Assembly (NCBI GenBank): GCA_936440205.1
Contig: OW387149.1
Coordinates: 8,948,114 to 9,012,113 of the forward strand
Length of the DNA stretch: 64,000 nucleotides
Source: Lepidonotus clava
Taxonomy: Eukaryota; Annelida; Polychaeta; Phyllodocida; Polynoidae
Reading direction: 5' to 3'
Below the pieces are notes generated by a model. That model saw only the letters and a list, made by a program, of their open reading frames with translations, did no database searches and was not told where the DNA came from. This document shows positions 41,348-52,150 of the stretch, one piece after another (within the stretch, counting starts at the first letter, position 1; each line of letters starts with the position of its first letter). The position numbers were made by a program, and so were the translations under genes.

Positions 41348-41938
41348 ATATGGTATTCTTTGTTAGATTTCCCCATTTGGTAAGAAACAAAATTCTTTAC
41401 ATAGTTTTCCTTTTTCTAAACCAGCGGGGAATACCAGTGTTGGTTTACTGCCTGCCATATAATCGGACAGATGTACCTCCCCTTACAGCATCAGTATCAT
41501 TCCTTTACTAGTTTAGTTGCAAAATGAAATAATGTAAAAGTTACATCGGTATGGCCAAAGCCCAGTAGGAAAAGATTTACTCACCAATATCAAATCTGAT
41601 GTAAACGTATACCATCTGGACATCTGAAAAATATGAACAATCATTAATCAATTTATTTTAGACTCAATGTAATCATTGAAAGTTCGAAAGAATACATGAT
41701 AAAGCAGAGTAATGAATTACAAATCTCCTAAAGCTGAAGTAATCAATTCTCCTATGGCTAAAATGATCATTTTGTTTCATCAATACTGCTTAACTATGAT
41801 TACTTCATAGACTATATCAATTCCATCAGTTTTTCTGAGCTTTGATGATGTATTTCAAATATATGTAATTATGTGTATACTACTATGCCTCATGCATTCA
41901 TAGCCATGTAATTACAATTACCAAATTTTGCACTATTA
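41348..41938. other. No feature recognised
   Basis: AT-rich, unassigned. Confidence 0.4.
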
Positions 41939-42078
41939 GCCTTCAGTATTATTAGGTAGATTTGAGATACGTTGACGTATCGAAATGCATTGTAGAAAGG
42001 TTAAGCAACACCGATGCATCTTGATACGTCAGCGTATCTCTAATTTTTTAGGCTTTCGGTAAGGTTAATACTGAAGGA
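41939..42078. mobile_element. CCTTCAGTATTA-ended small MITE with CRE-like hairpin
   Basis: Outer arms CCTTCAGTATTA / TAATACTGAAGG; inner arms GAGATACGTTGACGTATCGA and ATGCAT against TGATACGTCAGCGTATCTC. About 140 bp. GAGATACGTTACG repeats again at 42173-42205. Confidence 0.75.
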
Positions 42079-43479
42079 TTTCAGAATTTTGAATTGATAT
42101 CTTTTAATTACTAGTCAACAATATGAAACTCATGATTTAAATTTTCCCAATTACATGATGATACCTGAGATAGGAGATACGTTACGTTTACGTTACGTGA
42201 TACGTGGTGGTTGCTTAACCTCCCTACTGCCTGGTATTAATCCCCCCTCCTGCCCCCTTTCCCACTCCTTTTTTTTGATTATTTTTATTTATCCTGAGAG
42301 ATTCTTCAGACATGATTGTCTGGTTTTCATTGCTTCCCAGCTAGCAATATACAATCTGGGAAAGGTAATGACGACTATTTCATGAGCATTATATCAGTGT
42401 TTAACCTCCTAAATGTCATAGAAAATAAATGATAGTATAACTAATATTATAGTTGGGAAATAACTATTGTAAGGGTGTTCAGAAATCATTGGTGTGGAAA
42501 ATTTACATTGTTGTTACCTTAATTAATATCACTTATTTTTTAAAAATGACTTTTAAGGAGTGGAAAATGCTGCGCGTTTTTAATACTCAGCCATATGCTG
42601 GACCCGTTTCAGAACTCCTGCATCCGCCCCTGGCCATGGGATGTTAACTGGGATGGGTATATTAACCTTTACTCCCATTTCCATCCGGGTATCATTTTCC
42701 ACCTACATCTAGATTGGGTATTCATACCTGGTTATTAGTGTTATGGTATACCTAGTCATCGATATTCACAAGCTTGGCATGTTCATATTATTTATGAAAA
42801 ATGATTAGTTTTATATTCAACAGAGTTGGCTCAAATGGCCCTGTGATTAGATACAACCTATCTTCTATGTATGAAATACTTAGGACAAGATTTACTTTCA
42901 TTACCTATTTTACCTGTAAATTGTCACTGAACACTGTTATATAATTAGATTAAGGTTAAATAATTTTGTTTTGAATTAACGTTATATAAAAGGATCAATT
43001 CCATGTAATAACCTAAAAGAAAATCAAACAACCTAAAATCAACAGCATTAAAATTGGCTTGTGAAATAAGTGTTTGCACGATACCATCTCATATCGTCAA
43101 AATCATCTTATATACGCTGCTTTGAAATAGAACCTGTGATATATGTAATCTCTGGTCGTTTTTCTCACTTTGTTTACTGTTGCACCAGCCACTTCTATGT
43201 AAAGCAACATTGCTGGGCGGTGCAGGAAACCAGATATTTAATCTGAAAGCTGCCCAGTTGAAAATAAAATTGTTGAAATAAAAAGAAAAAGAAAACATTG
43301 TCACACACATGCACATTATTTTCCACCTTTATGTAGAATCTGCAGCCCCCTCCCCCCAATTGAATCCGACTATGGCATGGAATGAAACTTTAAACCTTTT
43401 GCCTTGTGGACCGTGTTTTTCTCTAACAATCAGATGCCTTATTATTGGAATGACTACACAGTTTTCTGACATATTTTCT
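42079..43479. other. No gene recognised
   Basis: About 1.4 kb. A run of TACGTTACG(TT) motifs at 42178-42208 stands out. CTGCATCCGCCCCTGGCC near 42618 is a GGCGGATCCAG-type terminal fragment. Confidence 0.45.
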
Positions 43480-43763
43480 TTAAGCCCCATACCCAATAGG
43501 CGATTTAATCATTGACAGTCGCCGGTAGAATCGTCATCAATGTAGCTTGGCGACTGTAATATTAAACGAGTTTGATATTTTACTGGCGATTTTACTGTTG
43601 ATTTCACCGATGTTTCTGCTCTCCATCACCCATCACCCCAAAAGCATAGCATATCCACGGCGAATCGCCAGCGATTATGAATGCCCGGTGATTGTACTGG
43701 GTATTTGACACCTATGCCATCGCCGAGCGATGGTTAATTCACTTAGTGGGTATGAGGATTTAG
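43480..43763 (+). mobile_element. TTAA MITE of the CATACCCACTAGG family, divergent interior
   Basis: TTAA, GCCCCATACCCAATAGGCGA; right TTCACTTAGTGGGTATGAGGA then TTTAG. About 284 bp. The interior (GACAGTCGCCGGTAGAATCG, CCCATCACCCC, GGCGAATCGCCAGCGATT) is unlike the common form and closest to the 27527 copy. Confidence 0.82.
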
Positions 43764-43769
43764 TGTTCG

Positions 43770-44350
43770 TGTAAGTGTCAGTAGTAAGAGGACATCATTA
43801 AATTTTGTGTCACTGTAGCTTAGGCATAATGGGGCTGGAAATGGGCCTCGTTCGATGAAACATAGATGGGCCATAGAACAAGCGTTGACTAATAAATGAT
43901 TGTGTCTACCTAGAGACGGGTTTGAATTACTACTGGGTGCTGCGGGTAGGGCAGCTTATTTCACACACTAGAGTCTCTAAGTGAGCATTACTGTTATATA
44001 AAATGTTTACAAGATATCTCACATGTTCACCTTATTTATGTTTGTGTCAGGCTAGTTAAGACAAAATAGGCCAGGAAACGCGGCCTCATTCCATGAAATA
44101 TGGAAGTGACATAGACAAAGTGATGATTAATCAATAATAATTTCTGTCCATCCAGAAACGGTGAAGAACTACTACTGTGTATTGAGGGTTTGGAGACGGT
44201 TATGTACGCTAATGTCACGGCTAATGTATTGTAGTTAAGTAACTACCTATACAATATCAGTACCCCAATACATTATTGGTGATTGTATCACTTTAGTTTA
44301 TATAATATATTATGGGCTTTATTCCCTGAAACATAGATGTGGCACAGTAA
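43770..44350. repeat. ~240 bp tandem unit, two full copies and a partial third
   Basis: Shared landmarks: TGTCA(C/G)...GTAGCTTAGGCATAATGGGG / GCTAGTTAAGACAAAATAGG; CCTC(G/A)TTC(G/C)ATGAAA(C/T)AT; GATGATTAATC-like; (C/T)AGA(A/G)ACGG then GAA(T/C)TACTACTG(G/T)GT. Positions about 43785-44030, 44036-44270 and 44280-44350. No convincing continuous frame. Confidence 0.65.
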
Positions 44351-44651
44351 AGGATTATGCCAACTGCATCTGTCTTTGCCTATCACTGGTGACGTCAAAA
44401 TGCAAGTGCCGCGGCCCCTAGATGGCTGCAGCAGTCATAGCCAACTGTTAGCAATAGGATGTGACTTACATAGTTCATCTATCGATTACAATAAAATTCT
44501 TATTAAAACATCCTCAGATCGTTATAGAATCCATTTTTTATACTATTGTTTCAATGGTCATGAGGATGAATTTAATTGATAACAATATTTACAGTGGAAT
44601 GACTTATATTGTGTAACTATTAGATGCATCCTATAGGCCCTATATAATTAT
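44351..44651. other. No gene; full CRE and CpG patch
   Basis: GGTGACGTCAAAATGCAAG (44388-44406) holds a complete TGACGTCA, followed by GCCGCGGCCCCTAGATGGC (about 44408-44427). An isolated regulatory element is conceivable but unsupported by any adjacent gene. Confidence 0.3.
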
Positions 44652-44868
44652 AAGATGATGATTGTTGGAGTTTAACGTCCGCTCAGCAATTTTCCAGCTA
44701 TATCAGGACCACTCATGTTAGATTTTACCAGTTGCCTGACTGGATCTATGGGGGTGAGAACAACGGCAAGGCAAGGCAGTGTAGCAGACAAATTCCCCAC
44801 TGTGGACTCAAGCCAGGTCCAGCCATGTGCAAGGGGAGGACCTTACCCACTACACTGTTCCACCCCCC
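44652..44868 (-). mobile_element. tRNA-derived SINE, minus strand
   Basis: Read on the minus strand it begins GTGGAACAGTGTAGTGGGTA AGG (A box region), then B box GGCTTGAGTCC (44804-44814) and CAGTGGGGAATTTGTC. It closes in the core TAGCTGGAAAATTGCTGAGC GGACGTTAAACTCC. This core (complement: TTTAACG...CAGCAATTTTCCAGCTATATC) is, to my knowledge, shared by SINEs of molluscs and relatives. Other copies: 19915 and 51958 (partial). Confidence 0.75.
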
Positions 44869-45274
44869 TCTATACAATATGTATACATAATTATTATGTG
44901 TATATATTTATCTACTATATAATGTTTTATATATATATATAAACAGATTAATTTAGTTTACCTGTCCACAGACCATGCAGAATTCTACATGTCCCATTCC
45001 GATTTACAAATCTGTATCCCACACCTATTTATAAATCTCTATACATCTGACCATGCTTTACTATAATAGTTATAGAGCAACACGTATATCCATTATTTGG
45101 CTCACAGTGATAAAACCCTTGCCCTCCTACCTGATGCCTTTTATTCCCATATAGTTCCTATATTTAGAACCAAGCGGTGTAAACGAATCCTGTCCGGTGA
45201 AAGCATTGGTCAATGTTGCAGCAGGGAAGCAATACATCATAGTGGTGCCCTACAAAGACCGGGTTGGCGTATTT
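44869..45274. other. No feature recognised
   Basis: AT-rich with a short TA run at 44925-44940. Confidence 0.4.
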
Positions 45275-46540
45275 AATGAATAAATAAACGACATGGGGGA
45301 CAGGCCAAGGGCTGCATAGTGTCCTGGGCAAACCGTGAAAATGGTAGCAGCCATTCCCTACATATAGTGCAATAATACTCAATGATGGCAGAATTGATGG
45401 CAGAATGGATGGTACAAAATGCGAATTGTTAGCATAAGTGACAATATTGGATAATGAAAAATAATACGAAAATGCATATATGCATTGTCAGAAAATGTTA
45501 TGTCACTATTTTTCCCAGCTTTCCCGTTTTCAGTCTGCATGTCCATTGATATACAGGAAAATACTAATGAATAAATAAACGACATGGGGGACAGGCCAAG
45601 GGCTGCATAGTCCATTCTGACCAAGATTAGCAATTGCATAAAGGGTCCGTACAACCACAACAGTCCATGGCTTTTATTGGTCACTTAAAATTTGTAAGGA
45701 ATTCTTTTATTGGCCCTCTTTAATTGGCAAGGTGCAACCCCTTTGATGGTTGTTTGGGTGCTGGCTGGTTATGCCATAAACCAGTGGCTGCAATGCATGT
45801 TGGGATGCAGGGTGGAATTTCCACCTAAAATGGTTGCTGGTCTACAGACTCACTTTGGGAAACAGTTGGTCTGAACTCGACAGACTAAGGGCTGTATAGT
45901 GTCCTGAGCAAACCGTGAAAATGGTTGCAGCCATTCCCTACATATATAGTGCAATAATACTCAATTGATGGCAGAATGGATGGCAGAATGGATGGCACAA
46001 AATACAAAGTGCTTTGTTCCAATAATGACAAATAATAAAAACAATACTAAAATTTACCTGTCTTGTCAATCGTCATAAAATACACCTTTTTCAGTCTGCG
46101 TGTCCATTGATAAACAGGAAATCACATATCCATTGTAGAGAGCATTGGTTCAACTGATGGCATCAACTGATACCTTTATAATGAATTGTATTGGTATATT
46201 CTGTTGAAAGCTGAATCGATGCATGCTTTTCAGACAATGACGGGGAACACTGAGAGCTGATAAGATATGCCTTAATGAGAACATTTGAGGTATTCTTCAC
46301 AAAATGCACCCTGTTTAGTCTGCAGGTCCATTGAAATACAGAAAATCAACTACCAGTACATATGATAGGGAGAATTAATGTAATAATTGATGGCATAATG
46401 GATGAAACAATATTGATAGTATAAACCTGCTACCTTTATAATGCATTATCATTGTGTATATATTATATTGTTGGAAAATGGACCAATGTATGCAGTTTCA
46501 GATAATGACTGTGAATTCTGTGAGCTCACAAGGGATTGTT
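45275..46540. repeat. Degenerate tandem array of ~250-300 bp units, interrupted by a dispersed repeat
   Basis: Units contain GGGCTG(C/T)ATAGTGTCCTG, AAACCGTGAAAATGGT, GCAGCCATTCCCTACATATA, CAGAATGGATGG and then CAGTCTGC(A/G)(T/G)GTCCATTGA(T)ATACAGGAAA. These landmarks recur near 45310-45565, 45885-46125, 46130-46345 and 46345-46540. An exact 45 bp direct repeat (starting AATGAATAAATAAACGACAT) lies at 45275-45319 and 45568-45612. The dispersed repeat at 45665-45895 sits inside. Confidence 0.65.
45665..45895 (-). repeat. Dispersed repeat, copy 2 (inverted)
   Basis: Inverted relative to 25265-25500: TGCCATAAACCAGTGGCTGC, CCACCTAAAATGGTTGCTGG, CTCACTTTGGGAAACAGTTG and ACAGACTAAG occur in the matching reverse order. 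Unknown family. Confidence 0.75.
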
Positions 46541-46831
46541 TGAATTGAGTAAACGGCTAGATTGGCAAGTGTTGGTAGCCAAGTCAGCAACGCACTAAGC
46601 CCTATAGCAGCTATAGTAACATCCTCCTATGGGGTGCCAGATGTAAACTTGAGTGCAAGCCAGTTTTGGTTATTCATTGTATGTGGCATAACTATGTATT
46701 CTGTTACCAGAGAATGACATTAAAGACGTCGATATGTTGCCGGTGTGGGAAATGCATATCATGTTACTAGCTGTCTATCTGTGCCTAGGTCCAAGACAAG
46801 AGTTTTTCAACATCCTCTGGCTTCTCATCGG
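46541..46831. other. No feature recognised
   Basis: Unassigned spacer. Confidence 0.35.
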
Positions 46832-46976
46832 AGGCGGATCCAGAAATTTTCAAAAGCAGGATTGAATTTTACATTAGCATAATCGATGTTTGGTAAAAAA
46901 AAAAAAAAAAATAAAAATAATAAAAATAATAAGGGAGGCAGGCGCCCAATGTGCCCCCATCTAAATCCGTCCCTTA
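46832..46976. mobile_element. GGCGGATCCAG-type MITE
   Basis: GGAGGCGGATCCAGAAATTT on the left; CCCCATCTAAATCCGTCCCTT on the right (complement AAGGGACGGATTTAGATGGGG). A poly-A/AAT run lies between. About 145 bp. Confidence 0.65.
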
Positions 46977-47416
46977 AGTTCTCAATATCCAACTGGGGGG
47001 AAAGAAACTTGAAGAGATAAAACATGAGGAGATACGAAATGACTTTTGCAGGCTGTGCTTCAATGCAACAAAACATGAGTGTATAAAAAGTGACCCAGAA
47101 AAAAACAGGAAATACAGATGCTGTATTTCTATGTAACAAGACACGAGGGCATAAACGTGTCACCCAGAAAGGGAGGAGATACAGAATGACTCTGGCTTTT
47201 TGCAGGCTGCAGTGGTGTAACCAAAAACGAGTGTTTGGTTACACGATTTTGATGCTGGCAACTTCGTAGTTTGTAACAATACATCTTATATACTATTTGA
47301 AAGAGAATTGAAAGGCTATTCTACTAATACATACTATATAATAATCTAAATTTAACCATAATACCCACTACTAATTCTTAAATTATGCAATTGGAATATT
47401 GGTGTAAATGGGTCGT
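46977..47416. other. No gene; short internal repeats
   Basis: ACACGAGGGCATAAACG and ACATGAGTGTATAAAAAGTG with 'ACCCAGAAA...GGAGATAC' recur at about 47025, 47070 and 47140, making a ~60-70 bp degenerate tandem repeat. Confidence 0.45.
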
Positions 47417-47783
47417 AATAAGCCCATCCCAGTTTACACCAATGTTAGAATTTACCATAAGATATTTTCAAAATTGCCTCAATACTTTTTCCATGAAGTT
47501 ACATAATACAAAATTAACAAAAACAATTCGGTTGACAAATTGCTTCTTAGATTTATAAAATGTAGCTTTTTATACTGGCTTTTTACCCATAGGAAACCTG
47601 GAAATCTGTCAATTGCTAAAACTTTAGAAATCATAATATTTTATCAATACTTTGGGATATAGGAAAATATAATTCTTGCTTATTTCAGTAACCCTAACTC
47701 TAGAGGACAAGGATGGCTTATAGGTGAATTTTGTCTGACCCTTGTTCAACCCTGGAAATTAACCTATGTGGGATGGGCTTATT
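47417..47783 (-). mobile_element. AATAAGCCCATCCCA-ended DNA transposon
   Basis: About 367 bp, AATAAGCCCATCCCAGTTTA to ATGTGGGATGGGCTTATT. Contains TTTACACCAATGTTAGAATT, ATTGCTTCTTAGATTTATAA and GTCAATTGCTAAAACTTTAG. Oriented like the 57521 copy and internally shorter than the 452 bp form. Confidence 0.85.
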
Positions 47784-48039
47784 AGTTAATCAATTGGTAG
47801 ATATCCCTCTACAGACAGCTTCCCATAATGCCCTTCTCCCGCTTCTTTCCCGTCAGCGTTTCCTCCCCCGCCTGGAGAATCTATTTTTAGCTCCTGCCTC
47901 CACGGCTGGGGGTGGGTGCAGGGAAGAGGTGGTGGAGGGGGGGGGGTTGAGAAAGGGGTGGTGATAGGGGGGATGAAGGGGGGAAAGGGTAGGGTGTAGA
48001 CTGCAGTTCTATCCAAGACCAGTGTTAATGAGAGAGTGT
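47784..48039. other. No feature recognised; purine-rich stretch
   Basis: GGTGGAGGGGGGGGGGTTGA and related G-rich text at 47920-48000 produce long fortuitous frames on both strands. Confidence 0.4.
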
Positions 48040-48275
48040 GTGATGGAGGTTTTAAGCTGTACCAACAGCCAGGGTCATTTTCATGGCAAAAACAAGTTGG
48101 GATGAATTCTGTCTTTGGTGATCGCATCTATGAGATGAAGGTGACAGGTTGGGCAAACAGCAGGGGATCAAAACTTGGAAATCATTTTTGCTGTACTGCA
48201 TCCCTTAGTGAACCCAGCACCAACCGGGAATTAAACCCAAAGAACCACTTGGTCAGTGCTTGGTCCCCCCCTATC
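48040..48275 (-). mobile_element. Probable tRNA-derived SINE
   Basis: On the minus strand GGGTTTAATTCCCGGTTGGT lies near a B-box-like site, and the plus-strand body has ATCGCATCTATGAGATGAAG and TTGGGATGAATTCTGTCTTTGG, which parallels AATTCTGTC...ATCAGATCTATGAAATG in the copy at 51958. A degraded member of the same SINE group. Confidence 0.5.
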
Positions 48276-48558
48276 GTTGCCTTATACGATTAGCAGGGGC
48301 TACTGGGAGCCTATATTCTTCCCCGGAACCCCCACTGGGTAGGTCAGGGACAGACTAGTTGGGGTGCAGAAGTCGTCTAAGTGCGCATGCGTGCCCTGCA
48401 CGTGCTGATGCTGGGTCCCGTCGGTCTCCCGCCCGATGTGAGTGATTGGTGTACAGCCGTCGGTCACCAGCGAAAGTCAGGGTGGGGAAATGTTATTATG
48501 GGATGGGATGGCAGTGAAAGGGAGTAGGGGGAGGGGGAGAGGGGATGCATGGTTGGGT
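48276..48558. other. No gene; CpG-rich patch
   Basis: 48370-48470 is CpG-rich with GTGCGCATGCGTGCC (NRF1-like) and GCACGTGC. No transcript feature could be linked to it. Confidence 0.35.
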
Positions 48559-49655
48559 TGTAAACCCCATACCCACTAGGCAACCTTTTACAGTCCTGGC
48601 CCTAGACCCCTAAACTTGACATGGCGACATGCCCATTTTAAGCACTAGTGACATGGGACAGGGCTATTTGACAGGGCAACAGGGATATTTTTTAAATTCA
48701 ACAGAGGGACACAGCCGTTTTTTTAAATATGACATGTGATATTTGGACCAGCCTCCCTGCCATCCATCACGGGCCCTACAATCGGCCAACGAGTAAGCAT
48801 TATAATCAGCCAATTCCTTTAATCACCTATCAGTGTACCATATTGAAATAACAATGTATGTTTGATCTGAATAGGTTCTTAAATCGGCTGATTACCGCTG
48901 TAGAATTGGCTTAATTTAGCACAAATTAATCTGCCGAATGTATAAAGCCAAGTCCCCACCTGGGTGACTAATGGTGGCGATTATATATTTAGTTTATGTG
49001 GTGGCTCAAAGTGCCAAACCCACTCACTCCCTGAGATCTATTGGTTGATGGTGGACTAGTCACCAGGGAGGTGATGGGTTTGATACTTTGGACAACCACA
49101 TAAACTAATAGCCCCCATTAGTCGCCTAAGTGGGGACGCGGCTTAAAAATGTTCCAGTGGGTATGGGTCTTAAATTTGACAGGGTAACAGGGATATTTCT
49201 TAAATTTGACAGGGTGGCACAACCGTTTTTTAAAGATGATATGCAATATTGGGAACCCCCTCCCCCTTCCAAGGGCCCCACAGTCGGCCAACAAGACAGC
49301 ATTGAAATCGGCTGATTCCTATGATCGCCTATCAGTATACAAGTACTGCAGAAAAATCAGCTGATTTTAGGGCCAATTCGTCAGTTGACTGCGTAAAAAT
49401 GTTCTAGTGGGTATGGGGTTGTAAGGGGTAAGGAGGATGCATGGGGGCCTTAATGGGGGGGGGGGGGTCCCAATGACACATGGCGAAGTTAAGAAGTGGC
49501 AATGTCACCCTGTCAAATTTAAGAAAAGGCAATGTCGCCCTGTTGAATTTAAGGAACAACCATGTCCCATGATACTATATCCTAAAATCGCATGTCGCAT
49601 GTCACTAAGGCCTTAAAACAGCCATGTCCCCATGTCGAATCTAAGGGTCTAGGAC
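48559..49655. mobile_element. Nested mosaic of TTAA MITEs and a GACATGG-repeat element
   Basis: Left: MITE end TAAACCCCATACCCACTAGG (48559). At about 48593 begins CCTAGACCCCTAAACTTGAC ATGGCGACATG with ~34 bp sub-repeats (TTTAAATTTGACAGGG type). Its inverted partner ends the region at 49470-49655 (GACATGCGATTTTAGG ... AATCTAAGGGTCTAGGACCC). Between them are two bodies of the CATACCCACTAGG MITE (48775-49160 and 49260-49425), each preceded by the GACAGGG sub-repeats, so this chimeric block has been tandemly duplicated. A third element (48945-49143) is nested in the first body. Confidence 0.6.
48945..49143. mobile_element. GTCCCCACTTGGGCGAC-ended MITE, nested
   Basis: About 199 bp: AGCCAAGTCCCCACCTGGGT on the left, TCGCCTAAGTGGGGACGCGGCT on the right. 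Inner arms GTTTATGTGGTGGCTCAAAGT and GGTTTGATACTTTGGACAAC, CACATAAAC also pair. Flanks TAAA and TTAA. It splits the terminal part of a CATACCCACTAGG MITE, whose uninterrupted copies read TGTGTAAAAATG here. Confidence 0.85.
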
Positions 49656-50224
49656 CCAATGCATGGTGGGGTTGTGTTGGGGTGGGGTGTGTCCGGGATG
49701 ATTGCCTTAACTGGGGGGTAATGGAGGGATGGTTGGAACGTGACCTGCATTAAAAATGGCGGATGCATGACCTCTGAAACACTCAAGTGACATTCAGAAA
49801 TGTCTTTTAAACAAGACAGTCACTGTTTTCAGTTACAGGCCTTTTTTCTTAACCATTTTCTGTATTTGTTTGGCTCCTTCTTTGTTCATTTGTTTCTTTT
49901 TCTTTATCTTTTCCCCTTTTATTTTTATTCCCTTCCTTTTCTCTTCATTTTCTCTGGATCCTTCTTGTATTTCTATAGTTTTGACGCTCCTCTTTATTTC
50001 TGAGTGACACATTTATAATTTTGTATTTTGTTGCATATAAGAACAGCCTGCAAATATTTCAGGAACCGTTCCATATCTCAAAATCTCTTAAACCTGTATT
50101 CCTGCAGATGGTTATAGGGTGCCAATATATCTGATGTAGGATACACAAATTAAACACATGCTGGCCCTTATTGGATTTGTCCTCTTTTCCGTTGATTTGT
50201 ATGCAGTATGAGTAGAGTCTCCTT
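49656..50224. other. No gene recognised
   Basis: Unassigned. 49850-49980 is T-rich; a Phe/Leu-rich frame at 49800 follows from that composition. Confidence 0.4.
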
Positions 50225-50597
50225 CCTAGCCAAGCTGCGACTTAACAAAAACATTCTGCAACTATACTTTTTTTAGTAAGTCTGGTACTTATTAAGATGG
50301 CACGTAACAATTAAGTTATCTATAGTTAGGTTGAAACCTCACCAAATCAGAATGTTAGTAAAACATTATTATTTGGTAAGGTTAGGACGAAATCAAAACA
50401 GAAGCTTATAAGAACATTCTTTTTAGGTCAAATAACATAACCAGAACATTATGATAATGTCACAGCACAAAATCACAGCAGTACATTGCAGCAACATTAT
50501 TGGGAACCATCAAAATAATACAGAACAAAAACCAATGCAATACAGAACCAAACAGAATGTTGCTGCAAGTTAAGATAACGTCACATGCTTGGCTGGG
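50225..50597 (+). mobile_element. GTTATAATAACGTT-family MITE (AGCCAAGC subfamily)
   Basis: About 373 bp: CCTAGCCAAGCTGCGACTTA to ACGTCACATGCTTGGCTGGGC. Blocks ACTTATTAAGATGGCACGTA, TTGAAACCTCACCAAATCAG and AATGTTGCTGCAAG are in order. Confidence 0.78.
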
Positions 50598-51314
50598 CTC
50601 TGATTAGGATTAATCTGGTTACCAAGTGAGTAAATATATCAAGTGAGTGATGAAGTGTAGTTTTATGTCATTTCACCAACTAAAGTAATATTCATCATGG
50701 GAACAATTACAGAAATTGGAATGAACCTGAAATGAATTAACAAACTGTATCTTAGAACAGGGAATCAAACCAACAGGACCAGTTGCAGAGCTCCCGAAAT
50801 GTTAGGAGTATATCGCAGGTTTTTTGCAGCAGGGAATCGAATCTGCCTCCCTCAAAAAATCTCTATTATCCCCCTCTACAATCAGCAAGGGATACTGGGG
50901 AGCTATTCTCGCCAGAAAGCTCGATAAGGAACTCCTCCTCTAGGCCCCTTTTATGATGGTATAAATCCCTCTACGGACCCCCATGGGTTATCTGGTTGAT
51001 AGGGTTAAAGACCAGTCAGAAGGCTACTGACTGAGTTTGGTGAGAACATCATGTCAAGCGGTCGAGTTGAATACAGGAATTAATTGGGACACTTAGTAGT
51101 ATACCTTTTCCTAAGGGCCGATCGCGAGGTATACGCGCATACATAAAGGAACTGTCAGTAGATGGCCTACAGTAGTGAGAGCAGCTCTGAGCAGCCCAGT
51201 AAAGATTATTAATCCTCTTGAAAGTCAAAATGGCTTAACATAATACAGGAAATATTTAGGACACTTAGTAATATTCACACTGTAGCTGTAGCTCTTTTTG
51301 AGGAGTCAAGCTAA
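50598..51314. other. No gene recognised
   Basis: CCCAGTAAAGATTATTAATC and TCTGAGCAGC motifs at 51185-51200 recur near 51720-51750 (AGCAGCTCTGAGCAGCTCC) around the next MITE, along with GGCCTA(C/G)AGT(A)GTGAGAGCA. The MITE at 51315 thus lies between two diverged copies of a short repeat. Confidence 0.45.
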
Positions 51315-51666
51315 CCCAGGCAAGCAGCAACGTAACAAGCACATTCTGCGACCAAATAATTTTGGTTAGTCTGTAACCTGCCCAATTTTCACATAATAGT
51401 TACGTTATTTTAGATAAAATTGAGACTAACTAAAAAAGAATGCTATAACAACATTATATTTTAGTGAAGTTGAGACCTTACTAATAAATAAATTATAATA
51501 TTGTTATTATAATGTGAAAGAACGTTACAAGAATGTCACAATGACGTCACAGTGTGACGTCGCAAGGTTAGGTCCTAAAGATGTCTTTGGGTGCCATCAA
51601 AATAACATAACAAGAACCAAAGCAGAACTAAACACAACGTTATAATAACGTCATATTCTTGCTTGG
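51315..51666 (+). mobile_element. GTTATAATAACGTT-family MITE
   Basis: About 352 bp: CCCAGGCAAGCAGCAACGTA to AATAACGTCATATTCTTGCTTGG. The best-preserved long form, with ATTCTGCGACC, TTTTGGTTAGTCTGTAACCT, AATGTGAAAGAACGTTACAAG and GGTGCCATCAAAATAACATA. Confidence 0.8.
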
Positions 51667-51879
51667 AAAGGCATACATCTATACATAAAGGACTGTTAGA
51701 GGAAGGCCTAGAGTGGTGAGAGCATCTCCGAGCAGCTCTGAGCAGCTCCAAGTCCCTCGGGACCCCAGCCCTTCAGGCAGGTGTTTTTAACCGTCTTCTG
51801 ACTGGGTGAGTCTTAAGCACTGAGCATGCCAAGTAGGCTGAGAGCTACCAGAAAGGGGCAAGGAGAGGGCTCACTCCAA

Positions 51880-51960
51880 AGGGGCGGATCCAGGACTATG
51901 AATAGAGGGTAGTGGGCGGCTCCAGGAGCATGAATAGAGGGTAGGGACGGATCCAGGATT
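51880..51960. repeat. Tandem GGGGCGGATCCAGG fragments
   Basis: GGGGCGGATCCAGGACTATG then AATAGAGGGTAGTGGGCGGC TCCAGGAGCATG and GGGACGGATCCAGGATTTGG: three terminal pieces of GGCGGATCCAG-type elements in a row. Confidence 0.6.
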
Positions 51961-52150
51961 TGGTTGGTTATTGGTGTTTAACGCCCTATCAACATCTTTG
52001 GTTATATCACGGCGAGAACAAAGTTTTTGACAATTCTGTCTTTTTTTAATGATCAGATCTATGAAATGATCGTACCTATGAGGAGGCAGAGACAGTACCC
52101 CTACACTTTTATTGAGGTAGGTGTTCTTTGATGTGCAGGGCCCCATAGGC
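51958..52150 (-). mobile_element. SINE copy (GTGTTTAACGCCC core)
   Basis: TTGGTTGGTTATTGGTGTTT AACGCCCTATCAACA and TATATCACGGCGAGAAC define the core of the mollusc-like SINE group also seen at 44652. GATCAGATCTATGAAATG follows. The tRNA-related end is weak. Confidence 0.65.

Noticed and set aside
45275-45612. Exact 45 bp direct repeat as the ends of an LTR-type element
   Set aside because: The repeats are too short, lack the usual end signature, enclose under 300 bp with no related parts, and belong to a larger degenerate tandem array.
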